A stretch of 64,000 nt of DNA from Bacillaceae bacterium OF18-1A (lineage in GTDB: Bacteria; Bacillota; Bacilli; Bacillales; Bacillaceae_G), in the NCBI GenBank assembly GCA_027694045.1, contig JAQEWB010000002.1, positions 992,001 to 1,056,000 of the forward strand, read 5' to 3'. The notes under the pieces were generated by a model. It made no database searches. It had not been told where the DNA came from and saw only the letters and a list, made by a program, of their open reading frames with translations. Position numbers and translations under genes: made by a program. Below, piece after piece: positions 56,887 to 64,000 of this stretch (positions are counted from its first letter, which is position 1; each line of letters opens with the position of its first letter).

Positions 56887-57741
56887 ATGTGGAAACAGCA
56901 AATCATACACACGAAACGTGGCACATTCGAACTTTTTACAAAAGGTGAAGGTGAACCCCTTTGCATTACACATCACTATTCACAATTTAATGAGACCGGT
57001 GATTACTTTGCGGATGTTTTTACTGCTACGCATCGTGTATTCCTCATTAATTTACGAGATGCTGGTAACTCTGTAAAAGCTAACGCAGAAAGTGAATTAA
57101 GTATGCTTGAAACGGTTCACGACTTAGATGCGATACGCGGAGCATTACAACTCCCTACATGGCATTTCGCCGGCCATTCAACAGGTGGGATGCTTGGACT
57201 TTTATATGCAATTACATATCCACATTCCTTACAATCATTAGTCGTGACCGGAGCTGCAGCAAGTAACTATACCGAAACACCATATTGTATTTATCATCCA
57301 GAACATCCTCAGTTTGATTATATGCAGCAACTCATCGAGGACTTAAAAAGCCCACTTCTTACAAATAAAGAACGGAAAGAATTATCAACTAAACGAACCA
57401 AATTATCTTTATACAAACCCGAAAACTATAACGCTTATTTCTGTAAAGCAATCCAAAAAACAATGTCTGCTAGCCGGATGAATGCTTTCGCTAAAGAATA
57501 TTCCTCATTTGATTTGAGAGCGTACTTACCTTCTATCAAATCAAAAACACTTATTATATGCGGAAGACACGATGTCCAGTGCCCGATTCAGTATTCTATC
57601 GAGATGCATGATAGTATTCGTAATTCTATTTTTGTTCCATTTGAAGACAGTAACCATTATCCTTTTTTAGAAGAAGCTGCTCGGTTTACTACTACTACTC
57701 AAACATTTTATAAATCGTTACGCCGGTACCGTCATTATTAA
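56887..57741 (+). CDS. Alpha/beta hydrolase
   Basis: The 284-aa protein has the nucleophile elbow FAGHSTGGMLGL (Ser near residue 98), the acid in CGRHDVQCP and the His in SNHYPFLEE. It is a cytoplasmic hydrolase like proline iminopeptidases or haloperoxidases; the substrate is unknown. No clear ribosome binding site precedes ATG 56887, so the start may be adjusted. The 41-bp repeat lies directly upstream and could hold its promoter. Confidence 0.86.
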   Translation: MWKQQIIHTKRGTFELFTKGEGEPLCITHHYSQFNETGDYFADVFTATHRVFLINLRDAGNSVKANAESELSMLETVHDLDAIRGALQLPTWHFAGHSTGGMLGLLYAITYPHSLQSLVVTGAAASNYTETPYCIYHPEHPQFDYMQQLIEDLKSPLLTNKERKELSTKRTKLSLYKPENYNAYFCKAIQKTMSASRMNAFAKEYSSFDLRAYLPSIKSKTLIICGRHDVQCPIQYSIEMHDSIRNSIFVPFEDSNHYPFLEEAARFTTTTQTFYKSLRRYRHY

Positions 57742-57757
57742 GGAAATATAAACAATG

Positions 57758-57796
57758 ACAAAAAGCTCAAAGTCTATATGACTATGGGCTTTTTGT
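57758..57796. terminator. Terminator between the hydrolase and the small membrane-protein gene
   Basis: AAAAAGC/GCTTTTT outer arms and an AGTC/GACT inner stem; T runs on both strands. Confidence 0.78.
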
Positions 57797-58083
57797 CAGA
57801 AGAAATATGTCATACTAAAAACAAATAAAAGAACACAAGAAATAACCACTAAACCTACATCAAGTAATACTGACTTTTTATCTCTATCTTTCAAACTTAC
57901 CTTAGAGCTAGAAATACTTTTAATTACCCAAAAGATCGCAAAAAATAACCAACCAAAATGATCATTCGTAGAATCTTCATCATAAAACATTTGTATTACA
58001 CCAATAATTAATAAGATAAGTACGATATTCGTTCCAATCTTTAAAGCCTTGTTTGATTTATTATTCTTTAATTCCGCCCCCAA
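57796..58083 (-). CDS. Small hypothetical membrane protein
   Basis: The 95-aa protein has three hydrophobic segments (about 16-32, 42-56 and 74-93) with charged loops. The start is TTG 58083, nine bases after GGGGG. I do not recognise the family. It is read alone towards the hydrolase gene. Confidence 0.62.
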   Translation of the reverse strand: MGAELKNNKSNKALKIGTNIVLILLIIGVIQMFYDEDSTNDHFGWLFFAIFWVIKSISSSKVSLKDRDKKSVLLDVGLVVISCVLLFVFSMTYFF

Positions 58084-58192
58084 GATCTAGTACCCCCTCA
58101 AACTATCGTGCGTGTTAGCAAAACAAAGATGTTTTATCTATATATATTTTAACACAAATTACCTATTATTCCCTTTTCATTTGAATAACATA

Positions 58193-58222
58193 AAAAACCT
58201 ACCAATTACTCGGCAGGTTCCC
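58193..58222 (-). terminator. Terminator of the two-component operon
   Basis: AACCTGCC and GGTAGGTT arms pair on the minus strand and are followed by TTTTTT. Confidence 0.82.
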
Positions 58223-58923
58223 TACACATTAAAACGATAACCAGCTCCCCATACTGTTTCAATATATTGCGGGTGCGCTGGATCTCTTTCAATTTTTTCA
58301 CGTAGCTTTCTAATATGAACGACAACAGTTGCTAAATCACCAGCGGAATCTAATCCCCAGATGCGCTCAAATAACTGTTCTTTATTTAATACTTGATTTG
58401 GGTTTGTGACAAAGAATGTTAATAAATCAAACTCCTTCGTTGTAAAGGCGATTTCTTCATTGTTTATAAAAACTTTTCTCGCTCGTTGATCAATAGAAAT
58501 TCCGTGAATATATAACGTATCGCGTTGCTTACTTACATTCCCTGATAATCTTTCGTAACGCGCAATATGTGCTTTTACTCTTGCTACTAGCTCACTCGGG
58601 CTAAACGGCTTCGTTATATAATCATCCGCTCCTAATCCGAGCCCGCGAATTTTATCTATATCTTCTTTTTTTGCTGAAACAAGTAAAATCGGAATATCTT
58701 TTAGAGCACGTATTTGTTTACAAATTTCAAATCCATTCATTTTTGGAAGCATAATATCTAAAATAATTAAATCGTAGTCTTCTTGCAGAGCCATTTGTAA
58801 ACCTGTTTCTCCAGAGTGTTCTACATCAACTTGAAAATCACTAATTTCTAAATAATCTCGCTGTAATTCTGCAATGCTTACTTCATCTTCTATTAGTAAA
58901 ATTCTTTTCAATTTACTCACCAC
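58222..58923 (-). CDS. Response regulator, OmpR/PhoB family
   Basis: The 233-aa protein has the receiver domain with the acidic pocket ED (IEDEVS), the phospho-acceptor Asp in LIILDIMLPKMNGFE and the Lys in DDYITKPFSPSEL, then a winged-helix DNA-binding domain (about 130-232). It pairs with the histidine kinase gene overlapping its start by 11 bases. It is similar in form to YclJ; targets are unknown. Confidence 0.93.
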   Translation of the reverse strand: MVSKLKRILLIEDEVSIAELQRDYLEISDFQVDVEHSGETGLQMALQEDYDLIILDIMLPKMNGFEICKQIRALKDIPILLVSAKKEDIDKIRGLGLGADDYITKPFSPSELVARVKAHIARYERLSGNVSKQRDTLYIHGISIDQRARKVFINNEEIAFTTKEFDLLTFFVTNPNQVLNKEQLFERIWGLDSAGDLATVVVHIRKLREKIERDPAHPQYIETVWGAGYRFNV

Positions 58924-60367
58924 ATTTCTCTACTTTTTCCAATGAGAAGAAAATACTTGTCCCTTTCCCAAGCTCACTTTCCGCCCAAATCTCCCCGCCA
59001 TGTTCTTCAACAATTTGTTTTGCTATCGCTAAGCCAAGTCCACTTCCACCTGTACTAGAGTTTCGTGATTGCTCTGCACGATAAAAACGTTCAAAAATAT
59101 AAGGAAGTGTATCAGATTCTATACCTGATCCATTGTCCATTACTTTCACAGTAACTTTATTGTTATCACTTGATACTGTTACAGTAATTTCCTTTTCTTC
59201 TTTATCCATGTATTTCACACTATTATGAATTAAATTTGATATTACTCTATTGATTTTTTCGCAATCAGCCTTTACATAAAGTGGTGATGCATGTAATTGT
59301 AAGTTAACTTCTATACCTTCTTTACTTAAATCCATCTGCATCTCTTCTATTAATTCTTGCATAAACATATTTAATTCAACCGTTTCAAACTGAAAGGGAA
59401 CTCGGTTCAAATCAAGCTTCGAAAATAGAAATAGTTCGTCAATGAGTGTATCCATATGTCTTGCTTTCGTATGAATAGTCGTTAAGTACTTATCCATTTT
59501 TTCTGGCGTATTTGCTACCCCATCTTTTATTCCTTCTACATATCCGATAATAGATGTAATCGGTGTTTTTAAATCGTGAGAGATGTTTGAAATGAGCTCT
59601 TTTCGATTTTCTTCATACTGTGTTTGCACTTCAATCGATTCTTTTAACTTCTTCCTCATTTCCTCAAACCCTTGATTTAATTGCCCTATTTCATCGTGTG
59701 ATGTAACTGGTATTTGAAAATCTAAATTTCCTTCTTTAATTTTCTCAGTCGCATCTTTCAATACAAAGATTGGTTTTATTACACTTCTTGAGACAAGATA
59801 ACTTAATAATCCAATAAGCAAAATAGCTAACAGTAAAAGTGATACGAACAAAATCGGAAATAACTTTTGTGTAAGATCTACAAATGAACTTTGCTTCTTT
59901 AATACAAATATACTCCCCTCTTCTTCCTGTGGAAAATAAAAATCAAACTTTACATATCGATAAAATGTATCGCCTAGTTCCGTTGTACCACGACTATTAA
60001 TATTTGCTGATTCAAATTTCGGAAGAGCTTCTTTTAAAGATACACTTTCAAATACATTTGAAGCATATGAAATGCTTTCTCCCTTTCTTACAACTATTTT
60101 CACCCCTTCTTTTTCAAGTGATGAAACGAACGATTCATCTAATAATTGAGATTGATGTTTCTTCGCCGCTAATTTCAATTCAATATACGTATTCTCTTCT
60201 TCTGGCGTAAGCGGCTTTTGAATATAGGAACTTTTATAGAAATTTTTCACTGCTTCCAAGTCACCTGTTATCGAAAAAACGATTAAAAATCCCGCGACTA
60301 ATATAAGCGTAATGGAAACGAGGATAACAGCGATATAAGAGAATAAAAATCTTGTTTTAATAGACAT
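58913..60367 (-). CDS. Membrane sensor histidine kinase
   Basis: The 484-aa kinase has two membrane segments (about 8-32 and 171-195) around an outer sensor domain, a HAMP domain (about 195-250), the H box NISHDLKTPITSIIGYVEG and a full HATPase domain (DNGSGIE, GGSGLGLAIAK). It is coupled to the response regulator downstream. A bcr-like repeat lies about 20 bp before its start. The stimulus is unknown. Confidence 0.92.
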   Translation of the reverse strand: MSIKTRFLFSYIAVILVSITLILVAGFLIVFSITGDLEAVKNFYKSSYIQKPLTPEEENTYIELKLAAKKHQSQLLDESFVSSLEKEGVKIVVRKGESISYASNVFESVSLKEALPKFESANINSRGTTELGDTFYRYVKFDFYFPQEEEGSIFVLKKQSSFVDLTQKLFPILFVSLLLLAILLIGLLSYLVSRSVIKPIFVLKDATEKIKEGNLDFQIPVTSHDEIGQLNQGFEEMRKKLKESIEVQTQYEENRKELISNISHDLKTPITSIIGYVEGIKDGVANTPEKMDKYLTTIHTKARHMDTLIDELFLFSKLDLNRVPFQFETVELNMFMQELIEEMQMDLSKEGIEVNLQLHASPLYVKADCEKINRVISNLIHNSVKYMDKEEKEITVTVSSDNNKVTVKVMDNGSGIESDTLPYIFERFYRAEQSRNSSTGGSGLGLAIAKQIVEEHGGEIWAESELGKGTSIFFSLEKVEKCGE

Positions 60368-60385
60368 ATGTTACATCCTCACTTT

Positions 60386-60540
60386 ACCCCGCTATTTGCC
60401 GGGCAGTAAGATCCCCACCTCAAAATTCAGAGAAAGCAAAGAAGTTAAGTGGGGGATCAACTGCCCATAAAAGCCCGATTGGTGTGGGCTAATAATCAGT
60501 GGGGGATGAACAAAACCCCCACTGATTATTAGTTGAACCT
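60386..60540. repeat. bcr-type mobile repeat candidate (about 155 bp)
   Basis: A structured, gene-free block: GGGCAGT/ACTGCCC (60401-60407 with 60460-60466) and GATCCCCAC/GTGGGGGATC form one long stem, and CTAATAATCAGTGGGGG (60489-60505) pairs perfectly over 17 bases with 60516-60532. A small AGCCC/GGGCT hairpin lies between. The length and the stacked hairpins fit the bcr1 family of B. cereus-group repeats, which behaves like a mobile element. Assignment is from memory of size and shape, not a database match. Confidence 0.6.
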
Positions 60541-60672
60541 TATCAAACCTTATTATTTACAAGCATAAAAATATATGTTCAAATACTCAAGCGATTTTAT
60601 AGTAATTTTAGCGTCAATTTATAAAAATTTAATGTTCTTCTTTTACAGTTGAACTGAGGAGGTTGAAATTCC

Positions 60673-60781
60673 ATGTTCAAAAAAACAGTAAGCATGATAT
60701 GTTGCGTAATTTTTTTACAAGGATGCTCGCGCTCATAACTTTGAAGAGATAGAAAAGATTTTGCTAGAAGGACATAAGTAA
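60673..60781 (+). pseudogene. Decayed small lipoprotein gene
   Basis: GAGGAGG precedes ATG 60673, whose frame encodes MFKKTVSMICCVIFLQGCSR, a lipoprotein signal with lipobox LQGC, then stops at 60736-60738. In another frame the following bases read HNFEEIEKILLEGHK and a stop at 60779-60781. A signal sequence followed by a frameshifted short tail looks like a degraded lipoprotein gene, or a gene reduced by deletion. It lies next to the bcr-like repeat. Confidence 0.5.
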
Positions 60782-60859
60782 AAAGCTAATTTTTGCCTTC
60801 CTCCCCCGCCCTATGCTACATTTAAGCCGTTATATCAATATGAATAGGTGGGAATACAT

Positions 60860-61786
60860 ATGAACAAACCTAAAATTGGGATGATTGGACTTGGAAGCAT
60901 CGCACAAAAAGCTTATCTTCCAACACTTACAAAAGAAACAGATTGGAATTTTGTTGGGGCGTTTACACCTAATGCGGAGAAAAGAAAACAAATTTGCCAG
61001 CAATATCGCATTCAAGACTTCCATTCTATTGAAACACTAGCTTCGGAATGTGATGCAGTTTTTGTGCATAGTTCAACTGCATCGCATTATGAAATTGTTT
61101 CTGAACTTCTGAAAAAAGGAATCGATGTCTATGTTGATAAACCGTTAGCTGCTACAGTGGAACAAGCTGAGAAGCTAGTCGAGTTGAGCGAAAAGTATAA
61201 GCGAAAGTTAATGGTTGGATTTAACCGCCGCTTCGTTCCTATGTATATCACTGCAAAAGAACAAGCTAATGATATTTCATGGATTCGAATTGAAAAGCAC
61301 CGCACAAATAAAGTAGGACCAAATACGTACGATTTTACTATGCTAGATGATTACTTACATATTGTAGATACCGCCCGCTGGTTAGCTAATGGTGATCTTA
61401 ACGTCGTTCATAATATGATGCAAATCAATGAAAAGAATGAACTTCTTTACGGACATCATACATATACAACTGCAAACGGACTTTTACTTTCAACAGCTAT
61501 GCATCGTCATGCAGGTACAAACTTAGAACAAATTGAACTTGTCACAACAGGGAAAATCATTCGTGTAAAAAATATGAATACATTTGAAATCGAACAAGAA
61601 AACTCCGTTTCACAAAGTGGTTCTCCATCATGGGAAACGACGTTAAAACAGCGTGGTTTTGAAGATGCTGTTCATCATTTCATTAATTGTTTACACGGGG
61701 ATACAAAGCCGTTAGTAGATGGTTTAGAAGGATTAAAAACGCAACAAATATTACAATCCCTACTAAATGAAACAAATAAAAATTAA
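60860..61786 (+). CDS. Gfo/Idh/MocA-family oxidoreductase
   Basis: The 308-aa protein has the NAD(P)-binding motif IGMIGLGSIAQKAYLP and the family motif DKPLAATVEQAE with the catalytic-region Lys, then the C-terminal alpha/beta domain. It oxidises or reduces sugars or related molecules; substrate unknown. ATG 60860 is preceded by AGGTGGGA; the earlier ATG at 60848 is not. It stands alone between the pseudogene and mscL. Confidence 0.9.
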   Translation: MNKPKIGMIGLGSIAQKAYLPTLTKETDWNFVGAFTPNAEKRKQICQQYRIQDFHSIETLASECDAVFVHSSTASHYEIVSELLKKGIDVYVDKPLAATVEQAEKLVELSEKYKRKLMVGFNRRFVPMYITAKEQANDISWIRIEKHRTNKVGPNTYDFTMLDDYLHIVDTARWLANGDLNVVHNMMQINEKNELLYGHHTYTTANGLLLSTAMHRHAGTNLEQIELVTTGKIIRVKNMNTFEIEQENSVSQSGSPSWETTLKQRGFEDAVHHFINCLHGDTKPLVDGLEGLKTQQILQSLLNETNKN

Positions 61787-61920
61787 ATTTAAAACGGATA
61801 CATTTTTCAGAATTTACTTTCATTCCCATTTGCTCTTTATTTCTTTCGCAAATTTCTATAGAATATGTTGATAGGAATTATAAATTTCATAATGAATCGT
61901 GGAAAGGATGGGATTAACAC

Positions 61921-62319
61921 ATGTGGAACGAGTTTAAAAAGTTCGCTTTCAAAGGGAATGTAATCGATTTAGCTGTCGGGGTTGTAATCGGTGCTGCATT
62001 CGGTAAGATCGTTAGTTCTTTAGTAAAAGACATTATTACACCATTACTTGGTATGATTTTAGGTGGCGTTGACTTTACAGATTTAAAAATTACATTTGGT
62101 AAGTCATCTATTATGTACGGTAACTTCATCCAAACAATTTTTGACTTCTTAATTATTGCAGCTGCTATCTTTATGTTCGTTAAAGTTTTCAACAAACTAA
62201 CATCTAAAAGAGAAGAAGAAAAAGAAGAGAAAATTCCAGAACCAACAAAAGAAGAAACTCTTCTTGGCGAAATTCGCGACTTATTAAAACAACAAAACTC
62301 TTCTAAAGATAGAGCATAA
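61921..62319 (+). CDS. mscL: Large-conductance mechanosensitive channel MscL
   Basis: The 132-aa protein has the N-terminal MscL signature ([25 protein letters not shown]), the second membrane helix (about 67-92) and a charged, helical C-terminal tail. It forms a homopentameric pore that opens under membrane tension to release solutes in hypo-osmotic shock. GGAAAGGATGGG lies before the ATG. A terminator follows. Confidence 0.98.
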   Translation: MWNEFKKFAFKGNVIDLAVGVVIGAAFGKIVSSLVKDIITPLLGMILGGVDFTDLKITFGKSSIMYGNFIQTIFDFLIIAAAIFMFVKVFNKLTSKREEEKEEKIPEPTKEETLLGEIRDLLKQQNSSKDRA

Positions 62320-62329
62320 TTGAACGGAC

Positions 62330-62363
62330 AAAAAGGCATGCCCACTCGGGACATGCCTTTTTT
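62330..62363. terminator. Terminator of mscL
   Basis: AAAAGGCATG and CATGCCTTTT arms flank a ten-base loop; works on both strands. Confidence 0.92.
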
Positions 62364-62368
62364 ATATG

Positions 62369-62641
62369 CTATAACGTTTCCGAATTCATATGAATAAATA
62401 AAATAATACCTGCAACCATAAGTACCATAATGCTACCTGCAAATAACGTAATACCGATAAACATAAAGTTCGTACTTACATCTACCGAAATACTTTCCGT
62501 AAAAATAGAAATTACATACGTGATAAGGGCAATTCCTGCAAGAATACTTCCTGGAACAAATCGCTTTAAGCCATTTTGTTTTAACGTCATATATGCAAAA
62601 AAAGCAGTCGTGCAAAGCGTAATTATCCAAAGAACGATCAT
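62369..62641 (-). CDS. Small three-helix membrane protein
   Basis: The 90-aa protein has hydrophobic segments at about 1-18, 32-48 and 58-83 with a basic loop. GGGGGAGAAG lies before ATG 62641. Not recognised; it converges on mscL and shares its terminator. Confidence 0.7.
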   Translation of the reverse strand: MIVLWIITLCTTAFFAYMTLKQNGLKRFVPGSILAGIALITYVISIFTESISVDVSTNFMFIGITLFAGSIMVLMVAGIILFIHMNSETL

Positions 62642-62793
62642 CTCTTCTCCCCCCTCACAGGCCTTTTCTTTCTATTATACATGACATTGCCCTATAATAG
62701 GTAAATTTGCACTTATGTGACATATAACAAGGAATACTCCTAGCTGTAGCGAAAGCATTATTACATGTACTTACACAAGAAGGAGGAATTCAT

Positions 62794-63090
62794 CTGGAAT
62801 ATACCACTTTGGCAAATTTGGAATTAGTCGAGCGATTTGATTATGTCACGATTGACTTAGACAAACAGTTTTTTTGTATCGAAGTTGTCAATCTCCACAG
62901 CAATACAGTGATACTAAAAATATCAATTAACTTGAAAACAGACGAAACGATGGTAGAGGGAAATATAGTTCAGTACGATACTTTGCACAGAGACGCATTA
63001 TTACAAGGATTAAAAGAAACTGCACAAATGTGTATGACGCACAATTTAAGAAACCAAGAAGAATTATTCGCATTTTTAGAAAAAAATTAA
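62794..63090 (+). CDS. Hypothetical protein (about 98 aa) with a possible CTG start
   Basis: The protein has a beta-strand-rich N-terminal half (VERFDYVTIDLDKQFFCIEV, TVILKISINL) and a helical, acidic C-terminus. AAGGAGG lies seven bases before CTG 62794, giving (M)EYTTLANLELVERF; the TTG at 62809 in the same frame has no ribosome binding site of its own. I therefore prefer the rare CTG start. Family not recognised. Confidence 0.65.
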   Translation: MEYTTLANLELVERFDYVTIDLDKQFFCIEVVNLHSNTVILKISINLKTDETMVEGNIVQYDTLHRDALLQGLKETAQMCMTHNLRNQEELFAFLEKN

Positions 63091-63169
63091 CCTCTATAAA
63101 AATGGATGTTTTTACCTTAAATTGATATAATTATCATATAATAATATTCTTTGTAAGGGAGTGTTCATA

Positions 63170-63406
63170 ATGATTTGGATTTCACTAATCGCATTAGCCT
63201 ATTTCATCATTCTCGTCCCAATACAGTACAACTACATTAAGACGCTAAAGGAAAAACAACAAAAGATGAATGTGTCACAAAATGAACTATATGACAACAT
63301 GTCTTATGAAGAATCACAAATACACTACCATTATCAAAGTAACGTATTTACAATACCGGCTTCCCTTGTCGCAAGTATTATTTATAAGGTGAAACATGCA
63401 GCATAA
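63170..63406 (+). CDS. Small DUF3949-type membrane protein, paralogue of 10040-10303
   Basis: The 78-aa protein starts with one membrane segment and LVPIQYNYIKTLK, then VSQNELYDNMSYEES and FTIPASLVASII. The gene at 10040 shows the same order of motifs. ATG 63170 follows AAGGGAG at eight bases. It overlaps the next gene by 11 bases, so the two are coupled. Function unknown. Confidence 0.75.
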   Translation: MIWISLIALAYFIILVPIQYNYIKTLKEKQQKMNVSQNELYDNMSYEESQIHYHYQSNVFTIPASLVASIIYKVKHAA

Positions 63407-63770
63407 TATGTATGCTGTAAAATTATTGTTTGAATCTGTTCATTCTGGTGAGCCTGATCCTACGAAAATTGATGAGCATTATGAAAAGAATCACGATACG
63501 CTTTTTGAAGAGAGTATTATTCTCGTTAAAGCAAGCAGTTTGGAAGAAGCTCATGCACTAGGTGAACGGATCGCTATACAGTCTGAGCATACGTACGATA
63601 ATATGTACGGTAAGCAAATAACATGGACGTTTCGAAAACTGTTGCATGTGTTTGAATTAGACGATACATCATTTGAAACAGGAACAGAATTGTATGCAAG
63701 ATTTTTACACGTTAAGAAAAATGAAACTGTTGATACAATAATTAAAACATACTATCCTGAATATAAATAA
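63396..63770 (+). CDS. DUF4288-like protein
   Basis: The 124-aa protein begins MQHNMYAVKLLFESV and has SIILVKASSLEEAHALGERIA and ITWTFRKLLHVFEL segments, as in DUF4288 proteins. Function unknown. AAGGTGAAAC precedes the ATG, which lies inside the end of the DUF3949 gene, so they form an operon. A terminator follows. Confidence 0.75.
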   Translation: MQHNMYAVKLLFESVHSGEPDPTKIDEHYEKNHDTLFEESIILVKASSLEEAHALGERIAIQSEHTYDNMYGKQITWTFRKLLHVFELDDTSFETGTELYARFLHVKKNETVDTIIKTYYPEYK

Positions 63771-63800
63771 AAGCTCACAGCGAATGCTGTGAGCTTTTTT
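63769..63800. terminator. Bidirectional terminator between the DUF4288 gene and ccpA
   Basis: AAAGCTCACAG and CTGTGAGCTTT arms with a six-base loop; T runs on both strands. Confidence 0.93.
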
Positions 63801-63804
63801 ATAC

Positions 63805-64000
63805 TTACTTCGTTGAATCTCTAAATTGAATACGGTGAGGTAAGATAACAGTATGATCTTCCACTTTTTCTTTGTTCATATACTTTGTTAATAGACGCAT
63901 TGCTACTGCACCGATATCATACATTGGTTGTACAACTGTTGAAAGCTGTGGACGAACCATTAATGCAAGGCGTGTATTATCGAAACCAAGTACTTCTACA
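63805..64000 (-). CDS. ccpA: Catabolite control protein A, C-terminal part
   Basis: The last 64 codons of a LacI-family regulator are read on the minus strand. The tail [20 protein letters not shown], then [19 protein letters not shown] and the end [11 protein letters not shown] are those of CcpA, as judged by memory of the B. subtilis protein. CcpA with phosphorylated HPr binds cre sites to control carbon metabolism; cre-like sites are seen in this window near ackA and ald. It lies after acuABC, as in B. subtilis. The rest of the gene is beyond the window. Confidence 0.93.
   Translation of the reverse strand, partial: VEVLGFDNTRLALMVRPQLSTVVQPMYDIGAVAMRLLTKYMNKEKVEDHTVILPHRIQFRDSTK

Noticed and set aside
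60386..60540. Insertion sequence
   Set aside because: No transposase frame in any of the six frames; the block is too short and only structured.

Overview
The window is a low-GC Firmicute chromosome segment. The gene content and near-complete co-linearity with the Bacillus subtilis accDA to ccpA region (accA-accD-ytsJ-dnaE-ytrH-ytrI-nrnA-ytpI-ytoI-ytkL-ytkK-argH-argG-ackA-ytxK-tpx-ytfJ-ytfI-nadK2-ytcJ-ytcI-ssp-thiI-nifZ-ezrA-refZ-ytsP-rpsD-tyrS-acsA-acuABC-ccpA) point to the genus Bacillus. Several small accessory genes (two DUF3949 genes, DUF6176, DUF4306, DUF4288) and a bcr-like intergenic repeat point to the Bacillus cereus group. No prophage, insertion sequence, CRISPR array, tRNA or rRNA was seen. 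Most of the window is housekeeping core with small accessory inserts.

Layout. 1-8.6 kb: a minus-strand operon ytsJ-gntR-accD-accA (malic enzyme, FadR-like regulator, acetyl-CoA carboxyltransferase) with a FadR-type operator at its promoter, then dnaE, the sporulation pair ytrH-ytrI, and a sensor-less histidine kinase. 8.6-19 kb: nrnA, ytpI, ytoI, ytkL, a Xaa-Pro dipeptidase, an ECF sigma/anti-sigma pair and small accessory genes, including a phosphotransferase gene broken by one in-frame stop. 19-26 kb: an XRE/membrane-protein pair, ald, an SDR-fold protein without catalytic residues, a UspA protein and argGH with an arginine box. 26.7-28 kb: a roughly 460-nt leader with three related mini-ORFs and switch-like repeats ahead of a yitT-family gene; this is the most novel feature here. 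28-43.6 kb: ecsC-like gene, Nudix, ackA, ytxK, tpx, ytfJ, ytfI, nadK2, ytcJ, ytcI, a spore SASP gene, thiI, cysteine desulfurase and ezrA. 43.7-52 kb: a LysR/EamA divergent pair, refZ, free-methionine-sulfoxide reductase, methionine gamma-lyase, rpsD with an S4 leader, and tyrS with a T-box. 52-64 kb: acsA and acuABC, a hydrolase, a two-component system, a bcr-like repeat beside a decayed lipoprotein gene, a Gfo/Idh oxidoreductase, mscL, small unknowns, and the 3' end of ccpA.

How the genes work together. Central carbon and acetyl metabolism dominates: malic enzyme and acetyl-CoA carboxylase feed malonyl-CoA synthesis; ackA, acsA and acuABC handle acetate; ald links alanine to pyruvate; ccpA lies at the end of the window, and cre-like sites are visible near ald, ackA and possibly megL. 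Translation genes (rpsD, tyrS, thiI) carry RNA-based controls. Several genes have sporulation roles (ytrH, ytrI, ytfJ, ssp). Many starts were moved from the longest ORF to the codon with a well-spaced Shine-Dalgarno sequence.
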